From Sipunculus nudus (Eukaryota; Annelida; Sipuncula; Golfingiida; Sipunculidae), in NCBI GenBank assembly GCA_026874595.1, contig CM049310.1:90217556-90281555 (forward strand): a stretch of 64,000 nt of DNA, read 5' to 3'. Position 1 is the first letter of the stretch; the number at the start of each line of letters is the position of its first letter. Positions 46,155 to 57,000 of this stretch are shown piece after piece. The notes under the pieces were generated by a model. That model did not search any database and had not been told where the DNA came from. It worked only from the letters and a program-made list of their open reading frames with translations. Made by a program: the position numbers and the translations under genes.

Positions 46155-48845
46155 CATTAAACATCTCAAAACTTACTTTTTTTTAGAAAATAACCACCAG
46201 ATCGCGCTGCAGCAAACAATGTGCCATATCTGCAAAATTATAAACAGTGTAATAACTTTGACTGCAGCATCTGAAACTAGATATTCATTAATGCGTTTAT
46301 CCTCATTGTTACTCTGTCATATTCTTCCGTTACCTTGGTGAACTAAAACAGGGAACAATTCTTTGTACTCAAAATATGGAGATTTATTCCAATAGACTGT
46401 GGCTTTAATTTATGCTTTACATTCTCCATGGCATGATTTCTTCACCTGGAGTTTTTCCGTCCGTCTGTATTTTCTTTTATCTTTTACTCGTCTAACACAT
46501 TTAAAAAAACAACATAAAAACCTAAAATAGGGGTTGTTTATTTGATCAGTTTGCCTGAATGCTGTTTCTTGCGTCATATATACAATGTATATCAATCTAC
46601 AGGCCACAGTTTTGCAGGAATATTTTTGAAAATTAATCTTATGTCATACACCTCCCCAACATATCATTTTATGGCTGTATCTCTAAAACTATAAACCTCA
46701 ATTACATTATCTTTAGATTTTTCTTCCTCACAGTCTTTTCCATAACCTGGTAAAGTTTTCTGGTCTCAATTTTGCGTCAGTTTGTCAGTATGTCTGTCTG
46801 TTTCTCAGTTGTCCTGTAATTCGTCTATTTGCTGGTTCTTGCGTCTCATGTTTAGCATTCTACAGGCCATTGTTTAGCAGGAACCCTTTTAAGACCATTA
46901 CATCATATGTCTTGCACTAATATCTCAAAATTAAATGATCATTTCCGGGATATGGCCACTAGGGAGCGCTGGACTCAAAATACATCCATATATAGCCATA
47001 TCTCCGAAACTATAAACCAGGTTTATATAAACTAAGGCTTATTTTCTTCCTCTGAGTCTTGTACATAACTTGGTCTTGTCATCTGGTCTCAACCTTGTGT
47101 TACTTTGTCCGAATATCTGTCTGCTTGTTAGTTGTTCTCTATTTCTCCCGCCTGCTGGTTCATACGTCTTACATATAACTTCTTCGGCACAGTATTGGTC
47201 ATATCTTCACAAGCAATGGCTCTTTTTCTTTCTCTTCTTTCTTACTCATTCATCTGACCATTTCTACGTTATGCTGGCAAACGCTTGACCTTTGATCGTC
47301 TAGTACGTTTGTCAGTACTCTCTTGGCCACAATTTTTGAGCAATCGATTTAAGAATTTCAGGATTCGTTGAAAGTCAAAAGTCCTGGAAGCCTATGTTTT
47401 GGTCAACAAAGGTTATAAAAAAAAGTCGAAACGTTATTTTCACCATAATTTTGTCAATATTAATCCTAGGTTCACAAATCTAGGCTAATTTTCTTCCTAT
47501 GCACCTTCTGCATAATATGGTCCAGTCATTCTTTTCAAATTTTGTCGGTTTGAGTATGCCTGTATGTCAGTTAGTTGTACTCAATAACGCTTTCTTGCTT
47601 ATTCTGTTGTCTTACATATAACATTTAACAGGCCACAGTTTTGCAGGAATCCTTTTGAAACTGGTACATCGAATGTCATACACATATATCTGGAAGGTGC
47701 ATAATTGTTCATTTATGGGACATGGTTGCTAGGGGGCGCTGCACTTGAAACAATTCTCCCCCACATATCATTGTTTGACCTTATCTCCGAGACTATACAC
47801 CTCAATTACATAAACTATAGCTTAATTTCTTCCTCTAGTTCTTCTCCATAACTTTTTCAAGTCATCTGGTCTCAGCTTTTTGTCAAATTCAAAACACTTC
47901 AAAATGTTATTTTCTATATACCTTTGTCAGTTCTGGTCCTATCTTTACAAACTTTGGCTAATTTTGTTCACCTTTGTCTTCTGCATAACTTAGAGTAGTC
48001 GACATGTATGACATGTTCTGTTCACTGTCTTCCAATGATGGGTCAAAATTTTCGACAAGCGCTTGACCTCTGGCCGTCTTTTTTCTGTGTTTATTGTTTG
48101 CCGGAAATCTTTGATATCGGCAACCATGTTGAGCAGCTTAGGCTAATTTTTTTCCTCTGTGCCTTCTTCATCAACTCTTCTGGTCATTTTGTCTTGATCT
48201 CGTGTCACTCTGTAGGTTTGCCTGTCTGTTTGTCAGTTGTCGTCAATTTCGCCTGCTTCCTGGTTCTTGCGTCTTATGTATAGCATACAACACGTCACAG
48301 TTTTGCAGGAATCATTTTGGAACTGGTACATCTTCTGCTTAGACCCATATCTCAAAAGTGATTTTTTTTTCACTTTCCGGATATACACGGTAGGTTGCAC
48401 CGCAGTCAAACCTTCCCAACATATCATGTTATGGCCATATCTCTAACACTATCAGCCTCATTTACAACATCTATAGCTTATTTTCTTCCACTGAATATTC
48501 TCCATAGCCTTGTTAAGTTTTCTGATGTCAATCTCTTGTCACTTTCTCAGCATGTGTATCTGTTTCTCAGTTGTCCTCTTATTCGTCTAATGGCTGGTTC
48601 TTGCGTCTCACATTTAGCATTCTACAGGCCACAGATTTGGTGGAATCCTCTTGAAACTGGTGCAACTTATGTCTTAAAGCATTATCTCGAGAAAAAAATT
48701 TCATATTCCAGATATGGCAGCCGGGTGGGTGGGTGGTGGGGGGGGGGGGGGGGGGGGGGCGCTGCACTCGAACCTTCCTTAACATTTCATTTAATGGTCA
48801 TATCTCCAAAACTATAAACCTCAATTACATAATCTATAACTAATT
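44400..48845. repeat. Degenerate 330-390-base tandem repeat region
   Basis: Recurring anchors are ggccatatctcnaaaactat (44451, 46669, 46993, 47772, 48432, 48800), gtctgtctgtttgtcagttg-like stretches, acaggccacagttttgcagg, and a gctagggggcgctgcact motif. Spacings are 324, 368 or multiples near 370-390. Frames within it come from the repeat, not from genes. (TA)n at 46101-46153 and a G-run at 48738-48759 interrupt it. Confidence 0.8.
46101..46153. repeat. (TA)n microsatellite
   Basis: TA run of about 50 bases within the degenerate repeat. Confidence 0.95.
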
Positions 48846-49940
48846 CACCAGATGTCACATTTTGATGTCATCCGCTGATATTACTGTGAACTCACTCTTC
48901 TGTAACAGACATGAATTCCTGCCGTAAAATCACTGTAAGCTAATGGTTTTAAATTCTCCGTGGTGTCACATTTTAACGTCATTCTGTCTAATTTCTCTGA
49001 GCCCTCTGTCTTGTAACATACATGGGCTCATTCAATGCTGTCAATTAGAGATCGCAGTTATGAGACCGCAGTGTCACAATTTGATGTCATCCTTAGAAAT
49101 CACGTTGAACTCACTGTTTTTTACTGTACTGAATTCATTCCATCCAATCTCTGTGACAGAGATCATGGCTGTGAATTCACCGCGGTAGGACATTTTTGTC
49201 GTCATTCTGTGATATCACTGTAACTAACTGTTGTGTAACGTACATAAGCTCACTGCCTTGCTATCCTTGTGAGCTAGTGGTTGTGAATTATCGTGGTCAG
49301 ATTTTATTTACATCCTGTGACATTATTGTGAACTCACTCTTGTAAAACAGACATGAACTAATGCCCTGAAATCACTATGGATTCCTATGCTATCACTATG
49401 AGCTCCGATGCTACCACTCTCAGCCGACGGTTGTGAAATAACCGCCGTTTTATATTTTTCTCCACATCCTGTGACATGACTGTGAGGTCACTGTTGTGCA
49501 ACAGACCCAAAAGCATGCTAATTTATAACTAGAAGCTAACGTTGCTGAATGCACCGCCGTGTCATATTTGACGCTCACATGTGATGCCACTGTGAACTTG
49601 CTGTTCTGTATCAAACATGAGCTCACTGCTATGCTATAACCGTGGGCTCACGTTCGTAAATTCACTGCGGTGTCACATTTTGTTGCCATGCTGAGAAATC
49701 CGTGAACTTACTGTTGTGTACCAGACATGAACTCATGCCATGCTACCACCCAGAGTACTGATGCTATCACTATGAGCTCCGATGTTATAACAGTGGGCCG
49801 ACGGTTGTAAATACACCGCGGTGTCACATTTTGATGTCATCCGATGATATTACTGTGGACCCACTTTTGTGTAACAGGCTTCAATTTCCTTCCGTGAAAT
49901 TACAGTCAGCTAACAGTTTTGAATTCACCGTCGTCTCATA
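48846..49940. repeat. ~112-base satellite, left part
   Basis: About ten diverged units carrying caccgcggtgtcacattttg, a TGAYGTCA-like element, and ctgtgagctcac. CACCGCGGTG and GTGAGCTCAC are palindromes, the best conserved parts of the unit. The array continues after the gypsy fragment. Confidence 0.85.
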
Positions 49941-50977
49941 AGGTTGTTATACACGTGTTTAGTCTTTAGCTGTTTCATAATCCACAGGGAATAAATAAGG
50001 TAGCTTAATATTGCAGGACACCAGACAGTGCAGTTCACCTATTGGATGTTACCGGTTAAGTGCAGCCAACCATCACGGTTGGTCAGCACCGCGCTCGCGG
50101 GTTGGTCTACATAGGCAAACACTGATTGGTTAGCCGTAAGTTCGGGTAACTAAGATAGTGCAGATTCAATCCGCCATTAAGGCATAATTGAAGACCAGAG
50201 GTAACACTAGTCAGATCAGTCTACGACATCTTATGTATAATTTCAGCATGAATAAATTTATAATACATCGCTATTCGACTTGTGGTCCCGGCATATCTAT
50301 TCGTAGAGAAGAAGGGCCGTTCATATTTTTTAACAAGCGGATAAACACAAGTCTAAACTCAAGAAAACAAGCCATGGAAGCAAATGACAGCGTGACGATG
50401 GAAGCCTTCTTCGGAATAGAATCGCCAAATGATGCTGCAAGATGGTTTGAAATATTTGCTGCCTACAAGAGATTATCTCCTGATTCTAAGATAACGTACT
50501 CACCACGACTATCTGCTAGAGCATTTGAAAGGTACCAGACCCTGCGCCCCGATGTAAAATCAAACTTTGAAACACTCAAAGACCGTTCCTGTCAAAATAC
50601 GGCCCCGATGTCAGAAACTGGTTGGAGAAACGGCGGGAGCTTTGGCAAGCAACACAGCGCGACCAAGAGGGTGTAATGGACACTGCGGACCGAGTGCTAA
50701 GAGCAGCGCTCTAGCTTAGGCTTATCGAACAGGATCAGAGGGATATATTACTCGCAGGGTTAAGGCCATCCCTTCGTTTTTTCTGCAGCGTGATCAAGAA
50801 ACAACTGACCAGATTTTTTGGTATGCCAACAGACTGAAATCACCAACCGTCCAACCCAGCTCTATTGATGACAGGTTATTTGCCACCATAGACTTGCTCA
50901 AGGCTAGACTTGACGCGCTGTCAGAAGAAGTTAGAACAACCGCAACAGTACGAGCCGTGCGGAGTCAACCGGAGCAA
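49941..50977 (+). mobile_element. Ty3/gypsy-type LTR retroelement, 5' and gag fragment
   Basis: Interrupts the 112-base satellite, which resumes at 50978. The left 250 bases could be LTR or leader. A gag frame from 50188 has SPNDAARWFEIFAAYKRLSP and FERYQTLRPDVKSNFETLK, typical of Ty3/gypsy capsid proteins. Frameshifts and stops follow near 50585, 50677 and 50713. Protease, RT and integrase are absent, so the copy is dead. Confidence 0.78.
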
Positions 50978-52770
50978 TACTGTGATATCACGGATGTATT
51001 ACAGACATGAACTCATGCCGCGGTATCACTCTAATCTCACGGTTTTGAATTCACCGCGGTATCACATATTGATGTCAACCCATGATCTCATTGTGACCCT
51101 CCTCCTGTGCAACAAGCGTGAGGTCACTGTTCTGCTATTACTGTGTGCTGAAATTGGTGGATTTACCGCAGTGTAGTATTTTTGTTTTTCTCCTAGGAAA
51201 TCACGCTGAACTCTCTTTTGTGTAACAGACAAGAACCCATGTCATTCTGTACCTGTTAGCTTTTGAATTCACCGCGTTGTCACTTTTAACGTCATCATAT
51301 GATATCACTCTGACCTCACTGCTTCTTAACATATATGAGCTCACTGTTATGCTGTCACTGTGGACTCACGGTGGTACATTCACCGCAGTGGCATATATTA
51401 TGGCCATCCTGTTTCATTACTGTGAACTCGCTTTTGTGTCACGTACATTAGCTGACGGTTATACAATCACTGTGAGCCATTGGTTATGAACTTACCGCGG
51501 TGTGACATATATTGGCGTCATCTTGTGATATCATTGTGATATCACTGCTGTGTAACAGACATTACCTTATGCCGAGGAATCACTCTATAATCTCACTGTT
51601 CTTAATTCACCGCGGTATCAAATTTTGACGTCAACCTGTGATATCTTGGTGATCTTTCTGCTGTGCAACACATGTAAGCTTACGGTTATGCCATCACTTT
51701 GTGATCACGGTAGTAAATTCATGGCGGTGTCACATTTTTGTTGTCATTTTGTGAAACCACTTTTAACTCACTGTTGTATATTATAAAAGAGCTCACTGTT
51801 AGGCTTTCACTGTGGGATCTCGGATTTGAATTCACCGCGGTGTCACATTTTTCTCGACATCCTGTGTAATCACTGTAAAATCATTGTTGTGAAACAGACA
51901 TAAACTCATGCTATGTTATATTTAGGAGCTCATGGGGGTGAATTCACCGCGATGACATATTTGACGTCCTCATGTAATATCACTGATTGTTTTGTATCAT
52001 ACATGAGCCCTCTGCCACTGTGGGCTTAAGTTTGTGAATGTCTCATGTTGTCGACTTTCTGAGATAAATGCGAACTCACTGTTGTCTAACAGATATGAAC
52101 TCAAGCCATGCTATCACTGTGAGTATCGATGGTATAACTATGAGTTCGAATGCTATCAGAGTGAGCAGACGGTTTTGAGTTGACCGCGGTTTCACATTTT
52201 GACATCATCATGTGAACTCACTGTGAACTCACTATTGTGTAACATAAATGAGCTCACTGCCAAACTATCACTGTGGGCTTACAGTGGTATTAATTAACCG
52301 CGGTTTCACATTTTGATGTCATCCTGTGATATTCCAATGTACCTCTGATCTAGTGTAACAGACTTGAACTCATGCCGTGAAATCACTGTAAGCTCATAGT
52401 TTTGAATTCACTGCGGTGTCATATTTTGACATCATTCTGAAATAAAACTGTAAGCTCACTGTTATGTTACGGTAACATACATGCGCTTATTCTATGTTAT
52501 CAATAAGAGATCATGACTGTGATTTCACCGCATTTTAACAATTCGATGTCATCTTCAGAAATCACTTTGAATACCCTGCTTTTACCAGGCATTAAGACAT
52601 GCCATCCTATCACTGTGAGCTCATGCTTTCGACGTCACCGCGTTGTCGGATTTTTGTCGTCATCCTCTGACTTCACTGGGAAACTTACTGTTGTGTAACA
52701 TACCTGAGCTCACTGCAATGCTACCACTATGGACAAACTATTTTGAATTCACCGCTATTTCTCTGTGAAG
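50978..52770. repeat. ~112-base satellite, right part
   Basis: About sixteen units with accgcggt anchors at spacings of about 105-120 bases (51052, 51170, 51272, 51390, 51500, 51615, 51723 and 51835). It ends exactly where the duplicated gene segment begins. Confidence 0.87.
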
Positions 52771-52775
52771 TAAAG

Positions 52776-53799
52776 GGCCCATCTGTAAACAGAATTTTAT
52801 TCTGATAAAGCCTACCTAAAATTTGTCACAAACCTATGGGTTTTTGTAAGTGTAAATGGAATTGGGTTTTTCAAGCGGTTTTGTAGAGATATTGTATAAT
52901 TAGCGCCATTTCGGTCCTCTGACATTAGAGGGTCTACGACCAACGTGTTGTGTCCGAGTAATTTGACATAGATTACATTGACCATTACCTCTGCTGAAAA
53001 AGGGCGAAGGGGAATACCCCCTTCCCCATGTACTGATCCCTCCGACCTTAAAGCAACAGGTAGGCCTGCCCTGCCTTTTTTGTCCAGATGCATAGCCGCA
53101 CACCCGAGTGACAGGTTTAGTATTATAACTAGATGTAAGCTCCGACCTGCACCCCGGGCCCGCAACTGAGAGATAATGGGGAGGGTGGCTGTTATGTCAC
53201 AAAGACTAAAAGTCTTCACAGTTGTAAATTGACAATGATTCTTTGACGCACCGACTAGAACACATAAAAATAATATTAGACAAATAAAAAAACGGCCTTT
53301 ATGCAATGACGAGATCTTGTGTCCGTGTCACATATAATAAACCTTGCACGTCCCTACTGAATTGTGCGGCCGTGACCTGAGCTGTCACGATATGTAGATC
53401 AGACAACACGAATTCTACATGGAAACTCATTATATGTCATATCATCATGCTTTATTGGCCATATGATATCATTTTGTTGAGGTGCCATGAAGCATTTGTT
53501 TCAGTGACGGCGGCAAGTATCAGTGCGTGATTTCACCGCTTTTCAGGATTATTTGAGACAGTTGACAGGAAAACTGCAAGAACTTACATATTTTTTTTTA
53601 TTATCATAGAAAGGGTACAATCAACCTACTTGGTCATATATTAAGCCATATAATATGTTTTATCTATTATCGGCTGCAGTGATGCATCCAGTTATAGAAT
53701 TGACATGGATCAGTCGGTGGTAATTACGGATATAAAGCTAATAGAATTACCGGTTTATAATGCTAGCCTATTTCAATCCCTTGAAGAGCTGAAGAAAAA
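52776..53799 (+). promoter_or_regulatory. 5' flank of decarboxylase copy B, promoter not resolved
   Basis: Aligns with 1416-2459. Longer frames here on both strands are shadows without family resemblance. A CTAG at 53763-53766 before the start codon could be a 3' splice site for a non-coding first exon. Confidence 0.35.
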
Positions 53800-54000
53800 A
53801 TGGACGCAGAGGAATTCCGCAAAAGAGGCAAAGAGCTGGTGCATTACGTTGCGGACTACCGGGAGAACATCAGGGATCGCCGAGTACTTCCGGAAGTTCA
53901 GCCGGGATACTTACGCGGAATGATCCCTGACCACGCCCCAGAAGGACCTGAGCGCTGGGAGGATCTGATGGCGGATATTGATAGGGTCATCATGCCGGGG
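53800..54000 (+). CDS. Copy B exon 1
   Basis: 67 codons from ATG (context AAAATGG) to GTACGT. Reads [20 protein letters not shown], then [10 protein letters not shown] and RVIMPG. The conserved VDYV is VHYV. Same length and phase as copy A. Confidence 0.92.
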
Positions 54001-57000
54001 GTACGTCCAAGTCAACAGTAATGATAAACACAACACAATAAACGCCGAACGTGCATTTTACTCCACACATGTGATCATAGCATTTTTTTTCGGCAGGTCG
54101 CTTTCACCATCATTTCATAAACATTATATGACGTTTTATTCAAATTTATACATCATTCATCTCAAGAGTTTAGTAATTGTTTTTTACAAAAATAAATAAT
54201 ATACATTTCACAAAAATACATAATATATTTATAAATAATAATGTAATTATAAAAAAGTGCAATTTGATAACCTTATTACACTTATAATTATGTGATCAAT
54301 TACTGCATGTTTTTACTGTTACATGCAAGGAAAGGAAGTTGTGAGATAACTTTTTATCTTTTGAATCCAGAAGCGCTGGGTTCATCAGGGGTCATAATTA
54401 TGTGATTCATCCTTAGTTAACCCATTACAAAATAGGTAAAATATTTTAGTGTAATATATTGGGGACCAGATATCTTTTGATGACCGAATAGTTAATCAGT
54501 TGTCTTTTATAGAAAACAGTGTTAAAATGGTCATATCAATATTTAAATTAAATACTAATATATAATAAAAATATATTCTAGTGTATAAATCCCTTAAAAA
54601 TAATACATATTTATATGTATTTTAACCGTATATCTATGTTTGCAAAACTTTTCTTCCTCCTGCTTTGATGATCACTAATTGACAGCACCCTCACTTTCAC
54701 GTCTATTTCCCGGAACTACCGTCTTCTCCCGCCATGTGTGCGGACCTGTTCTCCGGCGCTATCGGCTGTATCGGATCCACCTGGGCATATTGCACTTCTT
54801 ATCACTCTTCATTTTATTTTATTTTTTTATCTTTTGCTTTTTATTCAACTACTCCTTTCTGTTTTCAGGTTTCTTATCCCGCTCTTTAACACACTTGCGC
54901 ACTGTATTTCTCCAAAGGATATAATTCAGCAACACTTAAATTTAGTTTTGAATTACCGAAATAGCAAACGAAAAACGCTTCACTAAAGTTACGGAGAGTT
55001 GTCGCCTTTGACTTAACTTGATTCAATTTCTTGTTCAATGCTGGGACCATATATACTAATTTGCCTAAAAGTCATATGATGGGGTCTACACCCTAGGTCT
55101 AGAAAATGACAAATGCAGTCTCCTCCCTCCACTTTGACCTATCGGACATTCTACTTTATCATACGTGTGTTAATGGGATGTTTCACTTGAAGTAAAGGAG
55201 GGGTGTATATGTGCATGCACATGTAAGGCTACATCTATGGACTATCCTCCAATATATCATTCTAGATAAATTCTGAATCACATAAGTGACCCCCATAAAT
55301 CATATTGACTATTTAAATGGAGTATTGAAGAGAACACTATATAAGCGTGTAATTTGTTTACAGCTACACAGGAGTTTAAAGCCTCTTAAAGCCTCATCAG
55401 GTAATTCAGATTTCATAGTAATGTAAGCCACAGTATGGGTGTTTTTTGAGGAAGGCGATTAATCCGCCCAGTTCTTAAACTATTAAACTACCTTTTCTGT
55501 ATAATTAATACGTTTCTGACTTAAGCTGTGTTGCCTTGTGCGTTTATATGCGTATATGCGTAGATATCGTTTATATAATTATGTAATATTTGTTTTTCCA
55601 CGTATACGTCAGCATAAATGCGTATATGCGTGTATGCGTGAAAATCGCCACAGGAGCAATTTTTACGCACATGTCTGCAAGAAACCAGGCGTTTTTGAGT
55701 AAGTGACGTCACTTCACCATTTTTTTTTTTTGTGAAAGGCCTCTTTGATCCACCGTACACATATAAACGTCTGCCAGATAACGCATAAACGCATGGATGC
55801 ATACACGCATAAAGATAGAAACAAAGCTTTTTAAACTGTTACAGCGGCTCCGTGAGGGATGGGAATTTGTTGAGCAAGGTGGTCATTTGAATATGTGCTG
55901 AAGTTTAATTACTTTGGTTCGCCTTACTTGCCGATAGATGGCTTCGTTGAATGAGTTCCGGTTATATTTGCGGGCTTCCCGACATAAACAAGTGGATATA
56001 AACAAAATGAACAGCTTGTGTGCGGTGGCATTTTCGCATTCTGGTCTAATTCATATAATTAGTTCAAAAGAATATCTAACAGACGCAAGATGTTAATAAG
56101 CCCCTTTGTAAAACAACCCAAATGCATGAAATAAAAAAAATACCTAAACAGTGAAAATTACAGTTCCTGGTTGACTATTAATGATAATTCCTTCCGAAAA
56201 TTGATCTCGTCTTATCTATCTCATGGTTGACTTAGATTTCATTTGGTGCACCTTAGAGGAATCTGATTATTTGTTGAGGCAATTGTCCACATTTTAAGTA
56301 AGTTTATTCATTGATTTCAGTTTTGTTAGGCGTTATCCAAGTTTCTGATGTTTTTGAAAGTTGTGGGTGAATTTCATAGACTTTGCCAGGTAGAGGGTGC
56401 CTGTAGGCATACCTGCTGGGCAAGTATGTATATAGATATATACCTCTTAGGATCCCGCTGGTTTCGTCCTGTAATCATATTTACTTTATCTGTCTCTCTC
56501 ATTTTTTTTCATCTTTCTAGATTATCTCTACTCCTTCTGGATAACTTCAACTCTTTTCGGAAAACCTCAACTATTTCCGGATGAACTTAGCTCTTTCCGC
56601 ATAACCTCAAAACTTTAAGGATAACCTCAATCCTCCTTTAGATCACCTCAACTTTTTGTGGATAACCGCATCCCTTTTTGGAACTATTAAACTCTCTCTG
56701 GGTACCCATAACGCTTTCTAGATTATCTGAATGCTGTTTTGATAAGCTTTACTCTCTCCATATAATCTGATCATTTTCAATATATCTGCTCTTTAACTTC
56801 TTTTTTCCGAAAAATGTTTCTGGATAACCGCAATTTTTTCCGGATAACCTCAAATCTTTACGGATAACGTCATCGTTTTTGGATATTCCCAACTCTTGAT
56901 AACCTTAAATCTTTCCGGAGAATTTCAACTCTTTCCGGAAAACCTCAATTCTTTTTCAGATATCCTCAAATCTGTTCGGATAAGCCTCATTCTGGATAAT

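Noticed and set aside
48395-48817. 140-codon frame with a poly-Gly stretch
   Set aside because: It is the degenerate 330-390-base repeat read through a G homopolymer.
50188-50676. 162-codon frame as a novel host gene
   Set aside because: Its second half matches Ty3/gypsy capsid pattern and the rest of the capsid continues in other frames past stops; it is a retroelement fragment.
52812-53306. 164-codon minus-strand frame upstream of copy B
   Set aside because: It lies in the duplicated 5' flank, is not open in the matching part of copy A, and resembles no family.
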